Position numbers and translations under genes: made by a program | In this document: positions 16,101 to 26,044 of the stretch, one piece after another | Position numbering within the stretch: position 1 is the stretch's first letter | Layout: each line of letters begins with the position of its first letter | From: Molanna angustata | Lineage: Eukaryota; Arthropoda; Insecta; Trichoptera; Molannidae | NCBI GenBank assembly: GCA_963576475.1 | Contig: OY754968.1 | Location: 17,248,734 to 17,312,733, forward strand | DNA: 64,000 bases | Direction of reading: 5' to 3' | Notes under the pieces: generated by a model | Seen by the model: the letters and a program-made list of their open reading frames with translations, nothing else | The model's database searches: none | Told to the model about the DNA's origin: nothing

Positions 16101-17586
16101 CTTGCCACTGATAACTTTAAATATAAATTTATTCTACTAAAGAAATTATAAAATAAATAATAAACACATACTTAACTTTAAGACTCAGATACAATAGCAA
16201 TGCAAATAATTATAAAAAATAATTATTTTTAGTTTTTATATATATATACCTACTTTCTTCCAGCTTGATTATTTTTTTTATTTATTTTGTTATTTCTACT
16301 TTTTGCCTTTATAACTTTAGCTCTTACCAGAATAATTTGATGTTGAACTTATCTCTTAGGCTGTGTTTCTCGAACAAAGATTAAAGTAAAAGTATAGTTA
16401 AAATACTTTGATTTCATAAAATTGTTCAAAGCTTTTGGTTGTTTCATTGAAACCTAATGCTATAGAACGACGCATTTTGAATAATTTTATGAAATCAAAG
16501 TATTTTAACAATACTATTATTGATACTTTTGTTGAAACAACCTAGCCTTAAAATTTTAATTTTAACACTAGTTTGTGCATTTTAATTGTAACCAGAATAA
16601 TTTAAAAATGTTTATTTTTTATCGTTTGCTTGTTCTTTTTACTTTTGCTATTAGAATTACAAATTTTAGCCAGAGTAATGTTTGATGTTCCTTTTCTCAT
16701 TGTGTTTCGAATGTACCCACCCAATGATATTGAAAGAAAAATAAATAATGAATAAATAGAATAAATAAAAAATATGTTTAGGTATTACTACTTTTATATG
16801 AGTGAAAACATGTTACTTAGGCATGAAATTGTATGTAAGTATCATTTTTGTTTTTATTATTGTTATTATGTATGCTGTATGTTTTCCAAATAAAATAAAA
16901 TAATTATTTGCATTGCTATTTTGTAGTGTTATTTTATATATTGATAAACATTTCTGAAAAAGTTTGTGTTTTTCTGTCAGGACATGTTAAAAAGTGGAAA
17001 AATCAGTCATTTTATAGCATTTATGACTATTTTTATATTGCTAAAAATTATTGTTGTCAAATTATGATCAAAGATTTGTCATTTTTTTAATTACAGGTAA
17101 ATAAGTACCTACTTCGTAAATAATACTTTTGTACATATTTGTTCATATATTAATCATACCTTCATGATATTAATATTACAAAATAGCATCTATAATCCTG
17201 TTATGACATTCCATGACATACCTTTGATAAAATTGTAAAATATAAATGTACATTCAACATATCAGAAGTAGTATCAGTATTGATAAAAAATGAAGATAAG
17301 AAAATTATGACATTATTAGTAAGGTTTAAAACAGAAAATCGTTTATGTTAGATAATAAAAAGACCACATTGCTAACGTTGAAATTGAATAATTTAATGAT
17401 TACACATTATAATGTTATGATTACGATATAATATCCTTGACTTTCTTTCGTCGAGTGTAAAAATACTTACGGTTTATCGTTTTGAGATTTCCTAATTCGT
17501 TTTTCTTTTTCTGTTATTTGTTCAGCTCTAGTAACACTCTGAGCCCTTCTGTATTTTAAAGATTTTTCTTCTGCATCAGTGGTCAT
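1156..17586 (-). CDS. DGAT1: Diacylglycerol O-acyltransferase 1 (midway), 11 coding exons
   Basis: Acyl-CoA:diacylglycerol acyltransferase of the MBOAT family, an ER membrane enzyme making triacylglycerol. Coding exons in transcript order: 17586-17471, 15573-15445, 12633-12539, 8302-8256, 7816-7708, 6739-6587, 5781-5749, 4163-4016, 2177-2012, 1914-1642, 1368-1156. All junctions are GT-AG and the lengths sum to 1482 nt, one open frame of 493 aa plus stop. Family landmarks: [10 protein letters not shown] near residue 40, VNLWCRQ after the middle membrane segments, the acyl-CoA motif FYNDWWN at about 365-371, and SALFHEYL carrying the presumed catalytic His420. The length is normal for DGAT1 (about 490-500 aa). 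The start is the ATG of MTTDAEEK; the charged N-terminus is typical of the cytosolic tail. The last two exons join as HEYL-VSVP, matching the conserved family order. The 33-nt exon at 5749-5781 is the weakest, but it keeps the frame. Introns 2-9 carry many transposons. Identity is near certain. Confidence 0.95.
2178..4015. other. DGAT1 intron 8 with degenerate repeats
   Basis: Intron between the exons at 4016-4163 and 2012-2177. It starts with a GT/TCCG-rich simple stretch near 2610-2650. At about 3187-3300 a decayed antisense copy of the CATACATACCATCAC / GGGGTAGG-type LINE 3' tail can be recognised. The remainder is AT-rich and unassigned. Confidence 0.4.
4410..4950 (+). mobile_element. Decayed Tc1/mariner-type transposon remnant
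   Basis: Termini CAGGGTGCGGCAA (4410) and TTGCCGCACCTG (to 4950) form imperfect inverted repeats. The interior reads, on the plus strand, the C-terminal end of a transposase: DFFL(stop)GYFKEK, then [15 protein letters not shown] and [22 protein letters not shown] replaces the expected TGG of the DFFLWGY motif, and most of the transposase is missing, so this is a 541-bp inactive relic. It lies in DGAT1 intron 7 and is antisense to the gene. Confidence 0.7.
6007..6321 (+). pseudogene. Penelope-like element fragment with GIY-YIG start
   Basis: A 104-codon frame in DGAT1 intron 6. Its second half resembles the junction between reverse transcriptase and GIY-YIG endonuclease in Penelope-like retroelements: [20 protein letters not shown], then [20 protein letters not shown] and SYIG. 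The GIY and YIG tripeptides that name the nuclease fold are both present. The frame stops right after YIG, so the catalytic Arg and Glu that should follow are lost. It is a short dead fragment. The assignment rests on motif order only. Confidence 0.55.
6892..7663 (+). mobile_element. Internally deleted mariner element with intact ends
   Basis: Ends begin TCAGCGTGTTTTTTAAG at 6892 and close with CTTAAAAAACACAGTGA at 7663. They form inverted repeats of about 31 bp with two mismatches, and the inner 26 bp are identical. Both ends are flanked by TA (6890-6891 and 7664-7665), the Tc1/mariner target. The interior encodes transposase pieces in order: an N-terminal helix-turn-helix region ([25 protein letters not shown]), then, after a large deletion, the C-terminal [12 protein letters not shown] and a tail ending [10 protein letters not shown]. 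In-frame stops also occur. At 772 bp it is far shorter than an autonomous mariner (about 1.3 kb). Confidence 0.85.
8640..9620 (+). mobile_element. Possible solo LTR or retroelement 5' end in DGAT1 intron 3
   Basis: A stretch richer in GC and more structured than the surrounding intron. It has a TATATAA box at 8864-8870 followed about 30 bp later by a TCGTTCAATCGC initiator-like site, as in an LTR promoter. A 14-bp inverted repeat (AATTGTGAACAATA / TATTGTTCACAATT) sits near 9064-9102. I could not find clean TG...CA ends, a primer-binding site or coding sequence, so the call is tentative. Confidence 0.3.
9621..10810. other. DGAT1 intron 3, unassigned stretch
   Basis: AT-rich intron sequence with no recognisable exon. 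I see no domain, RNA gene or clear repeat boundary here. Confidence 0.4.
10811..10927. mobile_element. 117-bp foldback MITE with TAA target duplication
   Basis: Inverted arms GGGTCGTATTACAAGAG... and ...CTCTTGTAATATGACCC are about 28 bp and almost identical. The element is flanked by TAA on both sides (10808-10810 and 10928-10930). A three-base T-W-A duplication is characteristic of PIF/Harbinger elements. It is non-coding, in DGAT1 intron 3. Confidence 0.75.
11521..11739 (+). other. Isolated 72-codon open frame, no recognised product
   Basis: An ATG-initiated frame ([14 protein letters not shown]...) antisense inside DGAT1 intron 3. It resembles no family I know, has no neighbouring exon signal, and its composition is that of the surrounding intron. 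It may be a chance frame or a decayed transposon fragment. Confidence 0.12.
11947..12462. mobile_element. 516-bp MITE with TA duplication, Tc1/mariner type
   Basis: Termini GAGTCAGACACTTTGGC (11947) and GCCATAGCGTCTGACTG (to 12462) are imperfect inverted repeats, flanked by TA at 11945-11946 and 12463-12464. The interior has repeated TATGGCA / TGCCATA words but no transposase. It ends only about 75 bp before the DGAT1 exon at 12539-12633. Confidence 0.65.
12784..14763. repeat. Minisatellite: 18 tandem copies of a 110-bp unit
   Basis: The unit begins AATACAACACATTCTATC and ends AACAATAAAT. Starts fall every 110 bp from 12784 to 14654, giving exactly 18 units (1980 bp). By eye all units are identical except the last, which has A for G in the word ACGTATAG. 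It lies in DGAT1 intron 2. A 69-aa antisense frame recurs every unit, but 110 is not a multiple of three, so the array cannot code across units. Confidence 0.97.
15914..16035 (-). mobile_element. SINE fragment, same family as 21381-21556
   Basis: Shares the 3' part of the tRNA-derived SINE at 21381-21556: AAT(A)TGTCCTTG...ACAAGT, then TGTGAACGAAATC and GAGGCAGG. The tRNA head is missing. It lies in DGAT1 intron 1. Confidence 0.55.
16359..16547. mobile_element. 189-bp foldback MITE with TTA target duplication
   Basis: Ends GGCTGTGTTTC and GAAACAACCTAGCC are inverted, and an inner inverted pair (AAATACTTTGATTTCATAAA and its complement) makes most of the element self-complementary. TTA is present on both sides (16356-16358, 16548-16550), again a PIF/Harbinger-like target. 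It is non-coding, in DGAT1 intron 1. Confidence 0.65.
16551..17470. other. DGAT1 intron 1, no recognisable feature
   Basis: AT-rich intron. The open frame at 16908-17090 is low-complexity and resembles nothing known. I see no repeat boundary. Confidence 0.4.
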
Positions 17587-18200
17587 TTTTTATTTGTTTA
17601 AAAGCACTAACAACAAATAATATTTTAATACAACCGCAAGCATAACTCGTAGGCAATTTAATCAGCAAACTTGCAGACCTTGCAGGTTAAAATGTCAAAA
17701 GATGAAAGTAAACAGGGCCGCGTTCTAAATCAGAGTGAATCGCCGAGTGAATCGCTCTACCGGTGCGACCTGAAGTTGCAAAGAGAGCGACATTAGGGCG
17801 ATGTTTAATCCGAACGGTACTGAGCGATGTTGGGGTGACTTAAAATTACGCGGGCGCGGGAAATTTAAAATTACGAGTTTGGTGTTACTTCAGTTGTGTC
17901 ACTTTGGTCAAAAATTATAATAAAATAGAGGTTGTAATTTTTGTTTTGGTGTTTATCGGATGTTTTCATTATAATAACGAGGTAATAATTTATTAATTTT
18001 AAAAGTAGTAAACGTGTTGTGACAAGTTTTTCGTATTATTCGTAAGAATTTAAGATTTTTTCTTGCGAACATATTTACATCAAAAAGTGATATTCGTTAA
18101 AAATGCGACTTATAATAGTTCTGCATCCACCCAACGAACATATCTCATAAAGTTCAGCAATATTGAGGTTCCCTGTCACCCATTGTGAATGTTATGAAAA

Positions 18201-18316
18201 AATAATTTGACAAACTCATTTCATGAAATTGGTGAAAATTTTCGATACAAAATTTGAACACTTTATAAAATGACTTGTTAGTGAGGAGTTTAGCGTTGGC
18301 CACAACACACTCATTT
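18201..18316. repeat. Dispersed repeat, partner of 23523-23638
   Basis: About 115 bp that recur with roughly 85-90% identity in slowmo intron 3. Shared words include CAAACTCATTTCATGAAA, ATGACTTGTTAGTGAGGAG and GGCCACAAC. Both copies have the same orientation. Family unknown. Confidence 0.75.
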
Positions 18317-18589
18317 ATATAACTGTCTGTTCCCAGAATAAAATAAAATAAATGTCAGGTTTGTCATAAAAAGGGATACAAGTGTTGGATCAAAGACGTA
18401 CATACATACCATCACGCCATGTCCCTCACGGGGTAGACAGAGAGAACTGAACGCCACTCACTTCTATCTTGACACACATAGTTTTCACGAACTTTTCGTG
18501 TTTTGGGCATTCAAAAATTGTTTATTTCCCTTAAAATGATAACCACTCATTAAAAAATAAATTATTTTCATAAAACAAAATACACTTAC

Positions 18590-18680
18590 TGTTGATGTTT
18601 ACTATTAAATAATGGCCTTCCACATTTCTTTGTGGTTGACCATTATTATCCATGGTAAATTTGTATGAATTTACATCCAT
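18590..18680 (-). other. Short ATG frame ending in a splice donor, unknown
   Basis: Antisense ATG frame of 30 codons (MDVNSYKFTMDNNGQPQR, then NVEGHYLIV) ending exactly at a consensus GTAAGTG donor. It lies inside the GC-ended element at 17715-19060. It could be the first coding exon of a transposon gene whose remainder was lost. No homology is recognised. Confidence 0.15.
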
Positions 18681-19060
18681 TGGATTTATTTTGTATTAAT
18701 TTACATTTTTGTAAATTATAATTAATAAATAATTCAATAAATTAAATTATAAATACAAATAAAACCAACTAAAACCATACCAAACTAAAAGTGTTGACGA
18801 CTATGTGAAAAATTATAAATTGCCGCCAAATAAAATGTCACTTTGACTATGAGAAAATTCATAAATCCCGCCAAAAAATTTAAAAATTTGACAGGAGCGT
18901 CATTCACTCTACTATTTCATCGAGCGACTTGGGCGACTTTGGTGCGAGTCAACCGTGATTCCGAACGGGCAGAGTGAATCGCCGCGCGAATCGCTCGATG
19001 AATTCCGAACGCTTAGGATGACGCTCTAACATCGCCGAGCGTCTTTCCGAACGCTACCCA

Positions 19061-20331
19061 GAACTAAATGCAGTAAGGGTTACAAGGATAAAAAATATGG
19101 TTAAGATATTTTATTTCTAAATTAACGTTAGTGCGATCCATGCATATTCTGTCATTCGTTCCGCACAATCAGAAAATAATGGAACCTATTTAGAAAAATA
19201 GCAGATATCAATGAAATTATTTACATATGCTTTTATTGCAAAAACTAACTCCGATTTGTTCAAATATTTGATTTTTTGTAACGCTAGCTAGGATAGGCTA
19301 GCACATTGAAGTGGAAACAATACCGCAATCGATATTATGTATGTTGTGAAATTAATACAGCACGCACGTACACCTTCATCACATCTCATCATCAGCCATC
19401 ATTATTCAGCCGATTCGTGAGCTAACCAGCAAAGTTCACGCCTTATATCTCCATAAGCTACTGAAAATTGACATCTAACTACTCAATGGATCGTTATCGT
19501 TTTTGTGTAGTTAATTATACTTTAATAAGTTAATTAGATTTATTTTTATAGAGTTTGAATTCTGGATACGACAATCCACTAGGACATTTCCTTTGTTAGA
19601 ATGCCATTATGCTTATAGTTGATCAGTGTTAAATTCCTGCCAGTTTGAATAAAGTCTCTATAAATCTATTCCTGCTAGAAGGTAGTATAATTGTAAAAGA
19701 TATTTGTTCAGTTCACTACGAGTAATAATCTCTCGCTCTTTTGTCTGTCTTTAATTTAATTTACTTTCCACTAATTTTAATCGTTGTGACGAGATATATG
19801 TAATACGAGACGCGGCCCAAATCCGTTCAGTCATTTCATTCTAATCTTAACTTTGCTAAATATAGTCGGGCCGTGATTTGCGATGACTGCGATGAGAGAT
19901 GATATTACGATGAGTTTTATGTGAACATTTTTTGTAACCAGATTTTGACCTTAAAAGTAAGTTCGTCCTTCAACTTCTTGGGAGGAAGGTATCAGAACCC
20001 TTACGATTTTTTTATTAAAAAAATATAAAACTTGTTTTACATTCCTTCAGAATATTCAGAAGCCTACATGTTACAAATAATCACGTAAGTCTCGAATAGT
20101 GTGGACGCGGCATGACATTTAGACATGTCATGAAACATTTCTAAATGGCATTACCGTCGTTTAGAAATTTTGTATACTGGTAACATCTTTCAAACTGTCA
20201 AACATGCGTTATCTAAGACCCTTTTCGTTTTTTCCTTCTTTTCGTGATCGAATTCGATTATCAGCTCAATCAGCTGACGTTTAGATGTTTCTTCTGATTT
20301 ATTCATTTTGATATCAAAACTTTCACTCAAA
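19061..20331. other. Spacer and probable slowmo promoter/5' UTR
   Basis: About 1.3 kb upstream of the slowmo ATG. It is AT-rich, with no coding exon and no clear TATA box. The last bases before the ATG (ATCAAAACTTTCACTCAAA) look like a normal insect 5' UTR with an A-rich start context. Confidence 0.35.
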
Positions 20332-23300
20332 ATGCGCATCTGGACTTCAGAACACACTTTCCAGTGAGTATTTTCATTAACTTTGCAATGAATTACTATA
20401 ATTGACTATGAATGATGAAACACTTTTTGTCCTAACAGCCACCCATGGGAAACTGTAGCCCAAGCAGCTTGGAGAAAATACCCCAATCCAATGAATCCTG
20501 CTGTAATTGGCACCGATGTGGTTGAACGTGATGTTATCAATGGAGTTTTACATACTCACAGACTAGTTAGTTCGAAATGGTATTTTCCTAAATGGGCACA
20601 AGCAGTAAGTATTTTTTTTACTATTTTTAAAATATTCATTGTTTATGTGATCAATGGACGTTTAAATAATTATTTTATAAAATAATATAATAATTTGTAT
20701 ATTGTGTATACTTACATTTTTTATATTATTAATTTGTTTGTAACATTGAAATATTCAAGGTCATCAATGTTTCCTTATACATTAATGTTTATCAATTTAG
20801 TTTCATTCTACATTTCTTGGCTATTTTGTGACTAATATAAAACATATAGACATAACATCTAATAACCAAGTATATTTTGTTCAAATTGAAATGAAATGTT
20901 ACATTGAAATACCTATCAATAATATCCAAAACTTTGAACTATGATTAATTTTAATCATTATATATATTTTTTTATTATAGTAGCATCTTGATAATTCAAA
21001 CTTAAATTATTATTTGCATATGCTAATAATACATAAATGATTAATCTTCCCCGAGAATTCTTATTCTGTAATCAATCAGATATAAGTTCAATATTATTTA
21101 TACCTACATTATTCTATTGATGAACTTTGAAACTAATACCAGTGTTCAGATTATATAAATTATAATGGAGATATTTTAGTTTCATTTTTTAATATACCTA
21201 CATAGTGTAATGTTTTCGAAAATAATAGTCATATTTATTATAGTGTATTGAATTTTATTGAATTTTCAACTTTTCAATAAAACATTCAAGTATTTTAGTA
21301 AATTCAATATGGGTATGGAAATTCAATGGATATCATTGAATTGTATGGATATCCATACACAAGCACAATTTAATATATATTTTTTTTAAATGAATATGTC
21401 CTTGTTAAACAAGTACATATACATACATCTTCCTACGTTCCCTAAAATAAGCAAATAAAGGTTGTACTTGGGTGAACGAAATCGGTCGAGGCAGGATTCG
21501 AACTCACGACCACTGGATTACTAGCCCAGCGCGCTAACCGCTCTGCCACCGACCCATTTACATATATCACAGCAATTTAATGATAGTTTTTATTGTACCA
21601 GATTAATCTTCGTCAATTTTTATTTTTTGAAGAATGAATAGGTATGTCCTTGTAGTAACAAGTACATTATACATCTTCATACGTTCACTAAATTAGTGTA
21701 AATGTTTATGGTATAGGTGAACAAAATTGGATTACAAACCCAACGTGCTAACTGCTCTGCCATCACCCATCCCTTTTGAGCCAATTCAAATTTTTTCTTC
21801 TATTTACACAAGTAGTTTTTATTCATTATAAGGGGTGATATCATGCACTGCGACCTTTGAGGTCTATTGTGCTCCCCCTACTTGCCAGGTTTTCGGTTAC
21901 AGTGACCCCTCAGTCTCAAACCTCTTAGGAAGAACCCATAGAAGACTCGCTGAGGATAACTTTTTGATCCACTTTGCAGCTTGAGTATGCTGGGATTTCT
22001 CCAGCTTCCTCACCACTGCTTTCTTACATGTTTCTTGGGGTGTTAAGTGTTAAAATGGCACAATATGTTGTTTTGCAGCTTAACAGATACCTATTTATCT
22101 TGATATACTACAATATTATAATGTGGTAATTACATAAGTCATTCAACAAATAACAAATGTAGTAAAATTATTTGGGAAGTAAAGTTCATGAAAACTTCCT
22201 ATATCTACAGGTAAGCCAACATACATTGGAAAACTGCCACAACTAATCACATGGCATGTCATTTTAAGTAATTGGCAACTGTTCAATGTTTATAATTTTT
22301 TATGTATGTTCTGTTTCCTTTGTGATTAATAATAACAAAGTCTTCCTAAAAATGTTAATATTTAATTGATTTTGTTCAGTTATATTATTTGATTTCTTTA
22401 ATTTATGTACCATACTCACAGCAAATAAACTCAAACATTGTATTCCATAATTGCATGTTTTGATTGGTTGTACCTACAGAAGGCCAAAAACATATAATTT
22501 CATGCAAGATTGTTGTGTAATTATATATAAAAACAAGACAATGTAAACTTTACACTTCTTTAATTACAATACCAATTTTAATAATATCAACATACCACAA
22601 TTATACAAATAAAAATGAATGACTGGAGAAATTTGATAATCAGTTCTCAAATAAGGATAAAAATCAAAATTGTTTGCCGTCCAAAAATAGGTATTTTGCT
22701 GCAAAAAAATTAATTTGAAATAAGTTGTAATTTATGTGAAATAAGCTATAAATAATTTTTGGGCAATGAGAAATTCATACGCATTGCATTTATATACTCA
22801 AAAGTTAGATATAAATTATATAACTAGTTCATCTTATAGTTTTGTTTATCATTTTAGCTAATTGGAAGTGCAAAAGTTTGCTACGCCAGTGAAAAGTCTG
22901 TTGTTAACCCATATAACAGAGAGATGACATTGAACACTATTAACCTTTCTTTCTGTCGATACATAGCAGTTAATGAAACACTTCGATATATTCCTCACCC
23001 CACAGACTCCTCTAAAACTTTATTGAAACAAGAAGCTGTAGTCACCGTACAGGTATGCTTACATTTTGATATTCATTTTTACTCCTCACTAACCCAAAAG
23101 GATATAGTGGGGAGTTATGATTTCGCAATTTTTAATGCTATTTTTTTGCAGATTATCAACTAGTATCATGCTGAGATTGTATTCTGAAAGTTTCATCACA
23201 ATGTATCTGTGTGTGTGTGCTATGTGCTATGTACGGCGTGTTCGTTTTTACTTTATCGATTATAGACTAAAGTACTCATTCAATTCTATTCAAATTTTGC

Positions 23301-24338
23301 AAATATATATATATCCAATACTCGCTTAGACCCCATTAGATTTTGAACGATATATGAATAGTGCTTCTCAATTTTTTTAACTGTCAAATATTTCAAAGTG
23401 ACCCCAAACTCAGGAAACTTAAAAATTGAAATTTATATTATCAAATTGATAAAAAGGCACATCTCTTACATAAAATGGCATTGAAGAGTTATCAAGTTTT
23501 CATACTAAAATATTTAAATAAAAAATTATTTAACAAACTCATTTCATGAAAATGCTGAAAATTTTCCATACAGAATTTGAATACTTTATAGAATGACTTG
23601 TTAGTGAGGAGTTTAGCATTGGCCACAACCCACTCGTTTTATATATTTTCACAAAATCAACAACATAAAAAAATACAAAATAAATAAGACATATTACCCT
23701 TTACCAGAGTACAAGCACTTGTATGTGTAGGAGGTAATTAATACAAAAAATTAAATAGTTGATAACTATAGAATTTTTATAATATAAATTTGTATAATGG
23801 AGTGAATCAGATTATAATTAATATATGTACTTTTTAAATTACATATTGAAGTCAGTTACCATATTTTTTCAATTTCATCTTGTTTGCCAAACATTTTAAT
23901 GCTATTTTATTTCAAAATCTACAGCCAATTGTCTAATATTATTCTTAAGTTCCCTCTATCTACTGACTTGTATAGTTAAGTCAATGTCCACATGTCAAGT
24001 TTTGAATTTATTAAGATCATTTTTTTTTGCAGGGAGTACCACTAACTCATTATATGGAAGATGTTTTAACAAATTGCATATCATCTAATGCTGGTAAAGG
24101 TAGACAAGCTATTGAATGGGTTATTGGGAAAATTGATACAGAAGTAAAAGAAATTGCATCATCTGCGCTAAAAAGTACCGATGAAATTCTCAGCCATACT
24201 ATGAAATCACTCGATGGTATAACTACTAATGCCCGAAAGTCCATGGACGATATATCCTTAAAGACCAAGAAATCTCTCGATGATATCCATAGTCTAACAA
24301 ACAATAATGGAATTCCAGGAAATTTACCAGAATTTTAG
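20332..24338 (+). CDS. slmo: PRELI-domain protein, slowmo/PRELID3 type, 4 exons
   Basis: Intermembrane-space lipid carrier of mitochondria; relatives pair with TRIAP1 and move phosphatidylserine between the membranes. Exons: 20332-20363, 20439-20604, 22858-23052, 24033-24338. GT-AG junctions, 699 nt, 232 aa plus stop. The PRELI/MSF1 domain starts at once with MRIWTSEHTF and HPWETVAQAAWRKYPNPMNP, then THRLVSSKW, NTINLSFCRYIAVNETLRYI and GKGRQAIEWVIGKI. The order and spacing match PRELID3/slowmo. After about residue 177 comes a C-terminal extension of 11-residue repeats (KSTDEILSHTM, KSLDGITTNAR, KSMDDISLKTK, KSLDDIHSL), predicted to form a long amphipathic helix. The start is the only ATG giving the conserved N-terminus. 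It is divergent to DGAT1. An AATAAA at 24604 may end the transcript. Confidence 0.95.
21381..21556 (-). mobile_element. tRNA-derived SINE in slowmo intron 2
   Basis: Read on the minus strand from 21556, it has a tRNA-like head: GGGTCGGTGGCAGAGCGGTT with an A-box-like TGGCAGAGCGG, then a B-box GTGAGTTCGAATCC. A non-tRNA body follows (GATTTCGTTCACCCAAG...), ending in an A-rich tail at 21381. The tail rules out a functional tRNA gene. Direct-repeat-like TTTA(A/C)ATATAT words flank it. It is the best preserved of three copies in the window. Confidence 0.8.
21622..21770 (-). mobile_element. Second, decayed copy of the same SINE
   Basis: Lies 65 bp after the first SINE in the same orientation. It retains ATGGGTGATGGCAGAGCAG at the head and the TGTACTTGTTAC...GGACATA tail, but has lost most of the B-box region. 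Confidence 0.65.
21780..22857. other. Rest of slowmo intron 2
   Basis: About 21840-22030 is a GC-richer block (GCACTGCGACCTTTGAGG... CTCGCTGAGG) that looks like a repeat fragment I cannot place. The rest is AT-rich intron. Confidence 0.35.
23523..23638. repeat. Dispersed repeat, partner of 18201-18316
   Basis: Second copy of the 115-bp repeat, in slowmo intron 3. It has the same orientation and order of words as the copy inside the spacer element. Confidence 0.75.
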
Positions 24339-24603
24339 CCAGATTTCTGTGATTAGTGAAATTTAAAAACAAAAATGTGTTAGTAAACATTATGTTTGTT
24401 TGAGTTTTTGTCTGTTACATTAATTTGTAAAGTATTTTTTGTGATATTCATAATATTTATAATTACCCTCTAACAGGAAATAGTCAAAGTATGCATTAGT
24501 TCATTTATTTTTGCTTCACGTCACCATTTTAAGATATTTTGATAAATCAAGTAGATAATATATAATAGTATATAGCACAACAAAGAATTTTCGAAATGTT
24601 AAA

Positions 24604-24609
24604 AAATAA
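24604..24609 (+). terminator. Candidate polyadenylation signal for slowmo
   Basis: AATAAA, 266 bp after the slowmo stop codon. It is the first consensus signal in the presumed 3' UTR. Confidence 0.4.
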
Positions 24610-24619
24610 AACCACAGAA

Positions 24620-25419
24620 AATATTTGGACATTCCTTAAGTTCGAATGGAGATGTTACGGGTTTCATTGCTGTATGAATGGTTTGCAAGGTTAATGCTAG
24701 AAAACTACATTTAATTTATTTTTATAATCCTCTTGCAAATTTTATTGCTCTCATAAAAAATATGTCTAGGTATGTAATTATTTAAAAATTAAAAGTTATC
24801 TAAAAATAATAATAATATCAATAAATAATGCTAACAACTTTTTACTTTTGAGTTTTCTTTAAAAAGATGCTTAGTACCACAATCCAATTCATGCATAAAG
24901 GTAATTTTTATACATTAATGTTGCTTCCTAGACAAGAGGGTCTCTGACAGAATATAACTGAGGGAAGAAATCTCAGGATGTGGCTTCATCAGAAGTATCT
25001 GGAGGATCTATGACTATTTGAGTTGCAACATCTACGAGGAGCTAAAAAGGAAGTAAATATTTGTTCTTTCACAAATCCATCCTGTGATCACAGAAAATAA
25101 ACTGGCCATACTGTGAAAACCCTGAGTCTGTAGTAAACATTTTTCTTCACTAGAGACTCAGTAAATATTTCACTACTAATTTTCTATGTGGGAGAATTTG
25201 AAATTCTGACCAAATAATGTATGTACCACAAAGAATATTATATATCACGGGCATCAAGCCAGAAGGGCAATACTGCGATTTTCATTTTTTATATACTATT
25301 TGATACTTTAGTAAAACCCCCCAATCACTCCTAAAAAACACAGTTTTCCATTCCGTATTTTGGAAGATATTTTAAAAAAAATTGGGTGTATGCTATGGAT
25401 TGTCGAGCTATGAACATAT
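24620..25419. other. Intergenic, unassigned
   Basis: AT-rich spacer. Near 24930-25150 there is a GC-richer stretch with no recognisable product. It may be the eroded 5' side of the LINE fragment that follows. Confidence 0.35.
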
Positions 25420-25690
25420 CGCTTCACTCAATCGCAGCACCCATTCACAGTGGACCTTCAACATATACGAACAAGTCGCTTCTCGAACTCCTTTATTAAT
25501 ACAGCAGCCCGACTGTGGAACGATCTTCCGAATTCTGTGTTTCCACCTTCGTACAACCCGGGTCTTTTTAAAATCCGAATTAATAAACTCTTTTCTAGAT
25601 TGAAAACCCCTCCCAACGCTACGTAGTGCGCTTCTTCGGAAGAGTAAAATGGACCCAAATCCTAATAGCTGGCGTCCCCTACGTGGACAT
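25420..25690 (+). mobile_element. Jockey-type LINE fragment, C-terminus of RT protein
   Basis: The plus-strand frame reads HPFTVDLQHIRTSRFSNSFI, then TAARLWNDLPNSVFPPSYN and FKIRINKLFSRL before a TAG. This is the conserved tail of Jockey-group LINE polyproteins (ARLWN-LP...FK-R--). It is 5'-truncated, with no reverse-transcriptase core left. Confidence 0.7.
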
Positions 25691-26044
25691 ATTAAAAAAA
25701 AAATATATATATCTTAAGACTTGACAGATATCTTTGTGAAGTATTATGGAAACAGATGGGCAAATCTGCATACTCTGAACATTTCACAGATATTATTAAG
25801 AAACAATGATGAACCAAATGGGCGAACATATACCATATGATTACGATTCGTTGTGTGAAATTTATAACATAATCAACTGAATGTATAGGTATAGGCAAAT
25901 ATATTTATAATTTGCAGTGGAGAAGGGGAAAATTTGTGAATCATCTTACAAGCAAAAAATCCAAAATTTGTTTACCGCCCAGCCCATGTGATTTTTCAAG
26001 ATATTAACTAATAGTTCTTCACACAGCAAAGTGGATGTGTTTAT

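Larger units (their letters stand above)
17715..19060. mobile_element. Probable TIR element in the DGAT1-slowmo spacer
   Basis: The left end GGGCCGCGTTCTAAATCAG and the right end CGAACGCTACCC (complement GGGTAGCGTTCG) are imperfect inverted repeats. Both ends carry GAGTGAATCGCC/CGAATCGCTC words, much more GC-rich than the interior. No clear target duplication was seen. Inside lie an antisense LINE 3' tail (about 18400-18480) and a 91-nt antisense start-codon frame (18590-18680). It sits just upstream of the DGAT1 start and may supply or disturb promoter sequence. Confidence 0.5.

Noticed and set aside
21480..21556. A tRNA gene on the minus strand
   Set aside because: A- and B-box are present, but the sequence continues into a SINE body and A-rich tail, and decayed copies lie nearby.
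24050..24304. Minus-strand frame opposite slowmo exon 4
   Set aside because: Shadow of the repeated helix-coding sequence.
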